A stretch of 40,924 nucleotides of DNA, taken from positions 1 through 40,924 of the forward strand of contig JAFSTB010000011.1 of assembly GCA_017450685.1 (NCBI GenBank), written 5' to 3'. This stretch comes from Paludibacteraceae bacterium (GTDB lineage: Bacteria; Bacteroidota; Bacteroidia; Bacteroidales; Paludibacteraceae). Below, piece by piece: positions 7,917-15,416 of this stretch. The position numbers and the translations under genes are program-made. Below the pieces are notes generated by a model that was given only the letters and a program-made list of their open reading frames with translations, was not told the DNA's origin and ran no database searches. Position 1 is the stretch's first letter; the number at the start of each line of letters is the position of its first letter.

Positions 7917-8375
7917 TTAGAAGATGTCGTTTTCTTCCAAAGTGTTGATAGTGGGCATTTCCGGTATTTGTTCAGCCTCGTAGTTGTTCTCGCCTTGGTT
8001 GTCGGCAGGACGTGCCTCGCGACCTAAGTTGCGATACTCTTCGGGGCGATAGAGAATCTGTATGTTTTCTGCAACCACTTCTGTCTTGCGGCGTGTCTGA
8101 CCGTCTTTCTCCCATGAGCGGGTCTGCAACTTACCCTCAACGTATAGTTTCATACCTTTGCGAACATATCGTTCAGCCCATTCGGCAAGGTTACGCCAAA
8201 GAACGATAGAGTGCCAATCGGTCTTGTCAGGAATCTGAGTGCCATTCTGCATTACATAACCGCGTTCAGTGGTGGCGAGAGGGAAATTTGCTATGGCTAT
8301 ACCACGGTCTAAATAACGTACATCGGGATCCATACCCACGTTTCCAATCAGGATAACTTTGTTTACTGATGACAT
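7917..8375 (-). CDS. ssb: Single-stranded DNA-binding protein
   Basis: This is SSB, which coats single-stranded DNA during replication and repair. The OB fold is recognised from VNKVILIGNVGMDPDVRYL, FPLATTERGY, TDWHSIVLWRNLAEWAERYVRKG and LYVEGKLQTRSW. The C-terminus is acidic and ends EENDIF, a variant of the DDDIPF tip that recruits partner proteins. The ATG at 8375 gives MSSVNKV, the expected start; the frame extends 21 residues upstream to 8438, but that lies at the promoter -7 element, so it cannot be the true start. The protein is about 152 residues. Confidence 0.95.
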   Translation of the reverse strand: MSSVNKVILIGNVGMDPDVRYLDRGIAIANFPLATTERGYVMQNGTQIPDKTDWHSIVLWRNLAEWAERYVRKGMKLYVEGKLQTRSWEKDGQTRRKTEVVAENIQILYRPEEYRNLGREARPADNQGENNYEAEQIPEMPTINTLEENDIF

Positions 8376-8435
8376 AAGCTTTTGATTTTTAGAATAATGG
8401 TTAATTGTATATGTGTTTTTGTTTGTTAGCGACTG

Positions 8436-8467
8436 CAAATTTACGGCAATTTAGCAATTTGCGCAAA
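8436..8467 (-). promoter_or_regulatory. Promoter of ssb
   Basis: On the minus strand TAAATTTG (8436-8443) lies 20 bases downstream of TTTG (8464-8467). It is about 60 bases upstream of the ssb ATG, giving a leader of roughly 55 bases. Confidence 0.78.
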
Positions 8468-8525
8468 TATATGCTCAAAAAAATGCCTGCAACCCCTAAT
8501 AATAAACGTTTGGCAGATGGTTGGT

Positions 8526-8996
8526 CTATTCGTGGTGATAGGGTTCGTGGTTTAGGATAGTGAAAGCACGATAGAGTTGTTCTACAAAGAAAAGTCGTAC
8601 CATCTGGTGGGAAAAAGTCATAAGACTCAAACTTATTTTTCCGTTGGCACGTTGATATACCTCAGAGGAAAACCCGTAAGGTCCGCCTGATACGAACACC
8701 AACTCTCTGCCTGAGAGCATACGCTTTTGTATATACCGCGCAAAATCGGTACTGCGCATCTGCTCACCGTGCTCGTCCAAGAGCACCATATCGGCGTGTT
8801 CACCTATGGAAGAAAGAATCATTTTCCCCTCCGCTTGCTTCTGTTGCTCCTCGGTCATCTTCTTCGTGTTCTTCAACTCGGGCAGACAGTGCATAGAAAA
8901 GGTGGCATAGTGACCAAGACGAGAACAATAGTCGTAGATAAGCGATAACAACTGCTTATTGGTGGTCGTACCAACCGTTAGAAACACTATCTTCAT
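8526..8996 (-). CDS. rlmH: 23S rRNA (pseudouridine1915-N3) methyltransferase
   Basis: RlmH is a small SPOUT-class enzyme that methylates pseudouridine 1915 in helix 69 of 23S rRNA using S-adenosylmethionine. The sequence shows the family's typical end: LVFVSGGPYGF (the SAM-binding loop of the knot), then ISLSLMTFSHQMVRLFFVEQLYRAFTI and a short His-rich tail. At 156 residues it is the usual length. Its start overlaps the stop of the EamA gene by four bases, so the two are translated from one transcript. Confidence 0.95.
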   Translation of the reverse strand: MKIVFLTVGTTTNKQLLSLIYDYCSRLGHYATFSMHCLPELKNTKKMTEEQQKQAEGKMILSSIGEHADMVLLDEHGEQMRSTDFARYIQKRMLSGRELVFVSGGPYGFSSEVYQRANGKISLSLMTFSHQMVRLFFVEQLYRAFTILNHEPYHHE

Positions 8997-9913
8997 TGTC
9001 GTTGAGGTTTTTGGCTGACAAACAGACCTACTATAATAAGTACTATACCTATCACTTTTCCCGGTGGCAGATGCTCACCGAAGAACATAAGCATAATAAG
9101 AGCCGTGAAGACAGGACGAATGTTGTTGAAAGTGTTGGCTGCGGTAACACCTATCTGACGTGTTGAATAACAATAACATATAAACGCCACCACCGAAGAG
9201 AAAACAGCAAGGTAGCCTATAGCTGAGAGCGACTGCCACCACACCGTGTCATACTGCCACGAAGCAATCATCGTACCTATCTGCGGCGCATCTTTTATTC
9301 CCCATAGCGGGTAGAAAAAGAGAAGAGCCAAAGTCTGTATGTAAAAGACGATGGAAAGGGAGTTGTATTTCTGCGGTATGCGTCGCAGCACCACCGTATA
9401 TAACACCGCCGTTGAGACGGCTGCAATAGCCAACGGTACGCCCCACGGATTGCCTAACTCAAAATTGTCTGCACCCACCATAACCAACATCAACATACCT
9501 GCCGTGGAAACAATGATGCCGAGTATGTTGTTCAATGTAACACGCTCTTTAAGAAGAAGGTATGCGAAGAATGGCGACAGGATGGGTGCTGTGGACAATA
9601 GTGCTTCGGCTATGGTAGGCGAAGAGAGTGCCTTGTAGGAATAGGTCTCTAATATATAGTATAGGAAAGGTTGAAAGAAACTGCCTAACAGGAACAAAGG
9701 TACATCTTTCTTGTCCAATCGTTGCAGACCCAGCAGAGGGTTATGACGGAACAGGCAACCGATGATGAGCATCAGCAGTGAAGCCAATGTAAAACGAAGG
9801 ATAATCATCGTGAGCGGAGTGAAGGTGTGGAGCACTTGCTTGATGGCAATGCCTGACGCAGCCCAAATGAGCATCGCGATTAGCAAAGAGAAAAATGGCA
9901 GTAAACGTTTCAT
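8993..9913 (-). CDS. EamA-family (drug/metabolite superfamily) transporter
   Basis: This is an inner-membrane protein of 306 residues with about ten transmembrane helices. It has the internal repeat of two EamA domains: the first from FFSLLIAMLIWAASGIAIKQ to about residue 150, the second from WGVPLAIAAVSTAVLYTVVL to the end. Proline and glycine positions such as SSPTIAEALLSTAPILSPFFAYLLLKERVTL are typical. The substrate cannot be predicted. It is the first gene of a two-gene unit with rlmH and has its own promoter at 9976-10007. Confidence 0.9.
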   Translation of the reverse strand: MKRLLPFFSLLIAMLIWAASGIAIKQVLHTFTPLTMIILRFTLASLLMLIIGCLFRHNPLLGLQRLDKKDVPLFLLGSFFQPFLYYILETYSYKALSSPTIAEALLSTAPILSPFFAYLLLKERVTLNNILGIIVSTAGMLMLVMVGADNFELGNPWGVPLAIAAVSTAVLYTVVLRRIPQKYNSLSIVFYIQTLALLFFYPLWGIKDAPQIGTMIASWQYDTVWWQSLSAIGYLAVFSSVVAFICYCYSTRQIGVTAANTFNNIRPVFTALIMLMFFGEHLPPGKVIGIVLIIVGLFVSQKPQRQ

Positions 9914-9975
9914 TGATAACTATGCAAAACAGAGTGAGTTGAACAAAAAAGAGGTGTATTGCGCAAAAAATCGTG

Positions 9976-10007
9976 CAAAGGTAGGTGTTTTTTTGTCCAT
10001 ATACAAA
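9976..10007 (-). promoter_or_regulatory. Leftward promoter for the EamA-rlmH unit
   Basis: On the minus strand TACCTTTG (9976-9983) lies 20 bases from TTTG (10004-10007). It is about 60 bases upstream of the EamA ATG. It interlocks with the rightward glyA promoter. Confidence 0.8.
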
Positions 10008-10023
10008 ACATTGCGTATCTTTG
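9992..10023 (+). promoter_or_regulatory. Rightward promoter of glyA
   Basis: TTTG (9992-9995) and TATCTTTG (10016-10023) are 20 bases apart. The leader to the ATG at 10118 would be about 90 bases and AT-rich. I see no recognisable riboswitch in it. Confidence 0.82.
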
Positions 10024-10117
10024 TGCGCAATTACAATGTAAGGAATTGCCAAATAGTCAAAAAAAACAAGCATAACCAATGCTAAGCAATATTATTAACC
10101 TTAATTATTAACACAAG

Positions 10118-11398
10118 ATGACTCGAGACACCGAGATTTTTGACCTCATACGCCGTGAGCGTGAGCGTCAGACAAAGGGCATCGAACTGATTGCCAGTGA
10201 GAACTTCGTGAGCGACCAAGTGATGGAAGCCATGGGTAGTGTGATGACCAACAAGTATGCCGAAGGCTATCCCGGCAAACGCTATTATGGTGGTTGTGAG
10301 GTGGTGGACTTAAGTGAGAACATTGCTCGCGACAGACTCAAAAAACTCTTCGGCGCTGAATATACCAACGTTCAGCCGCACTCCGGCGCACAGGCTAATA
10401 TGGCTGTGTTTATGGCTTGTCTGCAAGCAGGCGACACCTTCCTCGGTTTGAACCTCAGTCATGGAGGTCACCTCAGTCACGGTAGCCCGGTTAACTTCTC
10501 AGGATTGATGTTCCACGCTCTCGAATATAGTCTGAAAGAGGAGACAGGACGTGTCGATTACGACCAACTGGAGCAAGTGGCAAGAGAGAAAAAGCCCAAA
10601 CTGATTATAGCCGGTGCCAGTGCTTATAGTCGCGAATGGGACTATGCACGCATACGCAAAGTGGCTGACGAGATAGGTGCCATCTTTATGGTGGATATGG
10701 CTCACCCCGCAGGTCTGATTGCTGCCGGACTATTGGAGAACCCCGTCAAGTATGCACATATAGTTACTTCCACCACTCACAAGACCCTTCGCGGTCCGCG
10801 TGGCGGTGTTATCCTTATGGGCAAGGACTTCCCCAATCCGTGGGGTAAGACCACACCTAAAGGTGAAGTGAAGATGATGTCGCAACTGCTTGACAGTGCT
10901 GTCTTCCCGGGTACTCAAGGCGGACCGCTCGAACACGTCATCGCCGCCAAAGCAGTAGCCTTCGGAGAAGCACTGACACCTGAATTCAAAGTCTATCAAA
11001 CGCAAGTGAAGAAGAACGCAGCTGTTCTGGCACAAGCCTTTATGGACAAGGGCTATAAGATTATCTCCGACGGTACGGACAACCACTCTATGCTCGTTGA
11101 CCTGCGTACCAAATATCCCGACTTGACAGGTAAGGTGGCTGAAAAAGCACTTGTGGCTGCCGACATCACCACCAATAAGAATATGGTGCCATTCGACAGT
11201 CGTAGCGCCTTCCAGACATCGGGTCTGCGCTTCGGTACTCCCGCTATCACCACACGCGGACTGAAAGAAGATAAGATGCCGTGGATAGTGGAACTCATCG
11301 ACCGCGTGTTGCAAGACCCTGAAAACGAACAGAATATATCGGCTGTTCGCGAAGTGGTGAATAAAGAGATGGTGCAATATCCGCTCTACGCTTGGTAA
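10118..11398 (+). CDS. glyA: Serine hydroxymethyltransferase
   Basis: GlyA is a PLP enzyme that interconverts serine plus tetrahydrofolate with glycine plus 5,10-methylene-tetrahydrofolate, supplying one-carbon units. The N-terminus has [21 protein letters not shown] and [20 protein letters not shown]. The PLP lysine is K222 in [13 protein letters not shown]. The C-terminal half has TNKNMVPFD and [10 protein letters not shown]. The 426-residue length is normal. The gene has its own promoter and is followed by a strong terminator. Confidence 0.97.
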   Translation: MTRDTEIFDLIRRERERQTKGIELIASENFVSDQVMEAMGSVMTNKYAEGYPGKRYYGGCEVVDLSENIARDRLKKLFGAEYTNVQPHSGAQANMAVFMACLQAGDTFLGLNLSHGGHLSHGSPVNFSGLMFHALEYSLKEETGRVDYDQLEQVAREKKPKLIIAGASAYSREWDYARIRKVADEIGAIFMVDMAHPAGLIAAGLLENPVKYAHIVTSTTHKTLRGPRGGVILMGKDFPNPWGKTTPKGEVKMMSQLLDSAVFPGTQGGPLEHVIAAKAVAFGEALTPEFKVYQTQVKKNAAVLAQAFMDKGYKIISDGTDNHSMLVDLRTKYPDLTGKVAEKALVAADITTNKNMVPFDSRSAFQTSGLRFGTPAITTRGLKEDKMPWIVELIDRVLQDPENEQNISAVREVVNKEMVQYPLYAW

Positions 11399-11408
11399 TG
11401 TTTTATGA

Positions 11409-11444
11409 GGTGGCAGCCTGAAAAAGGCTGCTACCCCTTTTTTT
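11409..11444 (+). terminator. Terminator directly between glyA and the PagL-like gene
   Basis: GGTGGCAGCC (11409-11418) pairs with GGCTGCTACC (11426-11435) with one G-U pair and a seven-base loop, followed by a run of seven T (11438-11444). The next ATG is four bases later, so downstream expression must come from read-through or a promoter located within glyA. Confidence 0.8.
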
Positions 11445-11448
11445 ATGT

Positions 11449-12753
11449 ATGTATAACAGGCTTCTCATATTCATTCTCTGCTCATTGCTGTGTCCTTTGA
11501 CGGCTTTTGCCTATAAGAAAGGCAACCATAGAGAGCATAATACCCCCAAAGTGCAGTTGCGCTACCGTCTGTCCGGCACTGCCGGTTGGCTCAATCGTGA
11601 CGATAAGATAGCAGGCAAAGGCAAAATGCAAGGATTGACGATGGACCGACCCGTAGTAGCCGGTGCCACTTTCGCGGTAGAGTTTCTGCCAACAGGCAAA
11701 TTACCATCTTTGCAACAGTGGAACAACGCTTCTATAGGATTGGCTTTCAGTGCAATAGACTTCGGTCAGTCGCGCTATCTGGGACAGGCGTTCATACCTC
11801 ACGCCTATCTTAATATACCTCTTGTGCACCTCAAACACTTTGTCTTTGGTCTAAGACCGGGTGTAGGTGTGGGCTTCGTGACTAAGACCTATGCCAACAC
11901 AGTGCCAAGTCAATATAAATGGGAAGCCTATCAGGTGGATAACAAGCAGATTGCCAATATATCCATGGGTAGTGTGGTCAATGCTTTTCTTATGGGTGAG
12001 ATCTATATGGACTTTCCCATAAAGAAAGGTTGGGACATCACATTCAGTGCCGGTTGGCAACACCTGAGCAACGGTAGCGTGATGACACCTAACGGCGGAT
12101 ATAATATGTTCAATGCCGAGTTGGGTGTGGCTTATACGCCGGGATTGGCAGAAAATGGTATGCATTACTACTGTCCTTATGCCGATGTGCCGCACCGCCT
12201 CTATGACGGAGTGAATAAGAAATGGGATGTGGAAATAGCCATCGGCGGCGGCGTGAGAAGTGTCTATTATAGAGACAAGAAATGGTTTGGCATAGCCACC
12301 GTTTCCGTCAGTGCACACTGGCAACCGGTCAGTATCTTCCGCCTCGGTGGAGGTTTAGACCTTTTCTACGATGGTGCATACGCATATACCGACAGTTATT
12401 TTGAAAAAACATATATCGCTCAAAGCAAACAAAGTAACTGCTTCCGTTTGGGTTTGAGTCTGCAACCGGAAATGGTGCTCGGACGCTTCACTTTCGGCTA
12501 TCATTTAGGTGTCTATCTCTACGACCCCGTGAAGAATATGGAACCGTATGACGAGGCTAAAGCCGGCGGATTGCACAGAGGTCTGTTCTATAGTTACGAC
12601 CTCTCGAAGGCAAGCACCAAACAGGATGGGTGGTTCTACCAAAAAGTGCAGTTTAAGTACTTGTGCTCCAAACATATATTCGTTCATCTCGGACTCAAAC
12701 TGCACGTTATGAAAGCCGAGTTTATTGATTTAGGTGTAGGTGTAAGAATATGA
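11449..12753 (+). CDS. PagL-like lipid A 3-O-deacylase / acyloxyacyl hydrolase family outer-membrane protein
   Basis: The protein has a signal peptide (MYNRLLIFILCSLLCPLTAFA) and a beta-barrel composition of 434 residues. The core from about 110 to 235 matches the PagL family: LNIPLVHLKHFVFGLRPGVG, then WQHLSNGS with candidate catalytic H205 and S207, and E224 in FNAELGVAYTPG. PagL uses a His-Ser-Glu triad to remove the 3-O acyl chain of lipid A. The C-terminal ~200 residues form a second barrel-like part (MEIAIGGGVRS... to IDLGVGVRI) that goes beyond the small enterobacterial enzyme, as seen in Bacteroidota members. The activity is inferred and not certain. It overlaps mtaB by four bases. 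Confidence 0.72.
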   Translation: MYNRLLIFILCSLLCPLTAFAYKKGNHREHNTPKVQLRYRLSGTAGWLNRDDKIAGKGKMQGLTMDRPVVAGATFAVEFLPTGKLPSLQQWNNASIGLAFSAIDFGQSRYLGQAFIPHAYLNIPLVHLKHFVFGLRPGVGVGFVTKTYANTVPSQYKWEAYQVDNKQIANISMGSVVNAFLMGEIYMDFPIKKGWDITFSAGWQHLSNGSVMTPNGGYNMFNAELGVAYTPGLAENGMHYYCPYADVPHRLYDGVNKKWDVEIAIGGGVRSVYYRDKKWFGIATVSVSAHWQPVSIFRLGGGLDLFYDGAYAYTDSYFEKTYIAQSKQSNCFRLGLSLQPEMVLGRFTFGYHLGVYLYDPVKNMEPYDEAKAGGLHRGLFYSYDLSKASTKQDGWFYQKVQFKYLCSKHIFVHLGLKLHVMKAEFIDLGVGVRI

Positions 12754-13940
12754 AAGTAAGGATAGTCACATTAGGTTGCAAACTCAATTTTGCGGAGTCC
12801 AGTGCTTTGATGAACACGTTGCTTTCGCGTGGTTATGAGCGAGCCAAAGATGGTGAGGAGGCTGATGTCGTTATCGTCAATACCTGCACCGTCACAGATA
12901 CGGCAGACCATAAGGACCGTCAGGCTATCCATCGTCTGCGTCGCGAGAATCCCAATGCAAGACTCATAGTAACAGGTTGTTATGCGCGTCTCAAACCGCA
13001 AGAGATAGCGCAAATGGTGGAGGTGGACCATGTAGTGCAGAAACCCTTGGAGAGGTTTGTGCCGGCACGCTCGAAAGACGACCGCACACGCTGTTTCCTC
13101 AAAGTGCAGGACGGGTGCAACTATTTCTGCACTTATTGTACCATCCCTATGGCGCGTGGCAGAAGTCGTAACGCACCTATCTCAGAGGTGGTGCAACAAG
13201 CACGATTGGCTTTGCAAGAAGGCGCAAAAGAGATAGTGCTAACAGGTGTCAATATAGGTGACTTCGGACGATCAACCAACGAACAGTTTATCGACCTTGT
13301 AAAAGCGTTGGATGATATAACGGTCTATGATACAGATAATAACATTATCAATTATCGTATTCGTATATCATCTTGCGAACCCAATCTGCTCTTAGATGAT
13401 ATAATCCGTTTTGTGGCTTCATCCGAGCATTTTGCGCCGCATTTCCATATCCCTTTGCAGTCGGGTTCAGACGAGATGTTGCGTATTATGCACCGTCATT
13501 ATGATACAGCCCTTTTTGCCGAGCGTATCCATACCATACGCCAACTCATGCCGCACGCTTTTATCGGCGTTGATTGTATGGTAGGTGTCAGAGGTGAGAC
13601 GGAGCAGAGATGGAACGAGTATCTCCGTTTTGTGGAAGGGTTGGAAGTGAGTCAGTTGCATGTCTTCACTTATTCCGAGCGTGCTAACACACGTATGCTG
13701 ACTATGCCCTTGGAAGTGGTGTCGCAACAAGAGCGCGACAGACGCAGCCACATCCTGCACAAGGTGAGTGAGAACAAACTGCGGCAGTTTTATCTTAAGC
13801 ATCAGGGTGAGCAGCGGTGGGTGTTATGGGAGAGCCGAAACAACAGAGGACAGATGTTCGGCTTCTCCGACAACTATATAAAGGTATCCCGTCCTTTCAG
13901 TCAAGATAAAGTGAATACTTTTGAGTTAGTTGCTCTTTAG
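12750..13940 (+). CDS. mtaB: tRNA (t6A37) methylthiotransferase
   Basis: MtaB is a radical-SAM enzyme that converts t6A to ms2t6A at position 37 of ANN-decoding tRNAs. The N-terminal MTTase domain starts VRIVTLGCKLNFAES with C10 and further cluster cysteines in VNTCTVTD and VTGCYAR. The radical-SAM cluster is C123, C127 and C130 in DGCNYFCTYCTIP. Later motifs include ISSCEP, HIPLQSGSDEML and the C-terminal TRAM-like region. The missing Tyr/Pro signature of MiaB and the HKDRQA motif favour MtaB over MiaB or RimO. The ATG overlaps the PagL-like stop, and its own stop overlaps the stop of the convergent AmpG-like gene. Confidence 0.92.
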   Translation: MKVRIVTLGCKLNFAESSALMNTLLSRGYERAKDGEEADVVIVNTCTVTDTADHKDRQAIHRLRRENPNARLIVTGCYARLKPQEIAQMVEVDHVVQKPLERFVPARSKDDRTRCFLKVQDGCNYFCTYCTIPMARGRSRNAPISEVVQQARLALQEGAKEIVLTGVNIGDFGRSTNEQFIDLVKALDDITVYDTDNNIINYRIRISSCEPNLLLDDIIRFVASSEHFAPHFHIPLQSGSDEMLRIMHRHYDTALFAERIHTIRQLMPHAFIGVDCMVGVRGETEQRWNEYLRFVEGLEVSQLHVFTYSERANTRMLTMPLEVVSQQERDRRSHILHKVSENKLRQFYLKHQGEQRWVLWESRNNRGQMFGFSDNYIKVSRPFSQDKVNTFELVAL

Positions 13941-15262
13941 TCTTTTATCTCTTTCTTTCCGTACTGTGGATTGACTGTACGGCGTATTATTTCCGTTACC
14001 AAGAGTGTGATAAGGCAGCAGCACATCACTATGATAAAGAAGCCGGTATAGCCTACCGATTCTTGTATGTATCCCGCCGCCATTCCCGGCAACATCATTC
14101 CTGCAGCCATAAAGGCGGTGCAGAGAGCGTAGTGTGAGGTCTGTTTCTCGCCCGTAGAGAAGTACATAAGGTAGAGCATATACGCCGTGAATCCGAAGCC
14201 GTAGCCGAACTGTTCGACAGCCACTGCTATGGCTATCCAAATGAGCGAGGTTGCGCCGTGCCAACTGAGCCACAGATAGACAGCGTCGGGTAGGGTGATG
14301 GCTAATGCCATCCACCATAATGAGCCTCGCAAACCACGCCAAGACGCAAAGAGTCCGCCTACGATGCCGCCTAAGAGCAATGCCACCACACCGGCTATGC
14401 CATATACAATGCCATATTGCTCAAGGGTGATACCTATACCGCCTGTCTCGGCTGTACCTAACATAAAAGGTGTCACTATCTTCAAAAGAAAAGCCTCAGG
14501 CAAACGGAACAGCAACATAAAAAGCAAAGCCACCACTATATGCGGTTTCTTGAAAAAGGTGACGAAAGTGTTACCGAAGTCTATAACGTAGTCGCGCCAC
14601 TGTTTGTTGGTAGCTTCTTTACTTGTCTCTTTCTCTTGTGGCAGGAACAGGTTATGCCATAGTGCGATGAGTGTGAAGAGTGCTGCGGCTGTTGCCAGCG
14701 ATATCTGCCATGCTACGGGAACGGAGGTGCCGCCTTTTTCCAAGCGACCGGCTATAAGCACCAAGAGTGAGTTGCAGAAGATATTGCTCAGTCGATAAAA
14801 GACACTTCTCAGTCCGACATACTGCGCCTGCCTGTGTTCGTTGAGTGCTAACATATAAAAGCCGTCGGCAGAGATGTCGTGTGTGGCAGAGGCAAAAGCG
14901 GTGATGACGAATAGTATGAGTGTCAGAGTGAAGAGCGAGATAGGCGTTTGAGTGGCAATAATAGTGGCAGTGTCAGGGTGGGGAAGGGTGATGGTAAGCA
15001 ATATCAATGCGGCTGCTATCAGTGCCTGCATCCCTATTATCCAACGACGTTTGGTGCCGATGATATCCACTATAGGACTCCATATAGGCTTTAACAACCA
15101 CGGCAAATAGAGAAGTGAAGTGAACATTGCCATCTGACTATTGCTCACACCCATCTGTGTGAAGATGGCAACCGAGATATTATTCACTATGAAATATGGT
15201 ATTCCTTCTGCGAAATAGAGTGTCGGAATCCATAACCAAGGATGCGTATAGCGGGAAGACAT
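13937..15262 (-). CDS. AmpG-like major facilitator permease
   Basis: This is a 12-helix inner-membrane transporter of 441 residues. The start (HPWLWIPTLYFAEGIPYFIVN) and WLLKPIWSPIVDIIGTKRRWI are typical of AmpG and related PAT-family MFS permeases, which import anhydromuropeptides from peptidoglycan turnover. FASATHDISADGFYMLAL is another AmpG signature region. Bacteroidota carry several AmpG-like paralogues, some linked to other sugars, so the substrate is uncertain. The upstream region has heptamer repeats and a strong hairpin instead of a recognisable promoter. Confidence 0.82.
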   Translation of the reverse strand: MSSRYTHPWLWIPTLYFAEGIPYFIVNNISVAIFTQMGVSNSQMAMFTSLLYLPWLLKPIWSPIVDIIGTKRRWIIGMQALIAAALILLTITLPHPDTATIIATQTPISLFTLTLILFVITAFASATHDISADGFYMLALNEHRQAQYVGLRSVFYRLSNIFCNSLLVLIAGRLEKGGTSVPVAWQISLATAAALFTLIALWHNLFLPQEKETSKEATNKQWRDYVIDFGNTFVTFFKKPHIVVALLFMLLFRLPEAFLLKIVTPFMLGTAETGGIGITLEQYGIVYGIAGVVALLLGGIVGGLFASWRGLRGSLWWMALAITLPDAVYLWLSWHGATSLIWIAIAVAVEQFGYGFGFTAYMLYLMYFSTGEKQTSHYALCTAFMAAGMMLPGMAAGYIQESVGYTGFFIIVMCCCLITLLVTEIIRRTVNPQYGKKEIKD

Positions 15263-15275
15263 GGTGGTTTAGTTG

Positions 15276-15318
15276 AGAGTTTAGAGAAGTTTGAGAGTTT
15301 AGAGTTTAGAGTTTAGAG
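15276..15318. repeat. Degenerate heptanucleotide repeat (TTTAGAG)
   Basis: The unit TTTAGAG occurs once near 15280 and three times in tandem near 15298-15318, with related units between. It lies just upstream of the AmpG-like gene and abuts a perfect hairpin. Its seven-base period matches the different heptamer found in the fructan locus. Confidence 0.65.
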
Positions 15319-15354
15319 AAGTGTACGGATACGTTGGTGCGTATCCGTACACTT
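15319..15354 (-). terminator. Perfect 15-bp hairpin between ppiD and the AmpG-like gene
   Basis: AAGTGTACGGATACG (15319-15333) pairs exactly with 15340-15354 around TTGGTG. It follows the stop of the PpiD-like gene at 15417, so it could end that transcript or protect its 3' end. No long T-run follows in either direction, so termination is likely but not proven. Confidence 0.55.
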
Positions 15355-15416
15355 GGTTTGAAATATCAGCAAGGCAGTGCCATTGCATATACTATTTGTT
15401 CAGATGAAAAGGTCTA

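Noticed and set aside
10024..10117. Possible riboswitch in the glyA leader
   Set aside because: The leader is short, AT-rich and lacks the conserved GC-rich core of glycine or tetrahydrofolate riboswitches.
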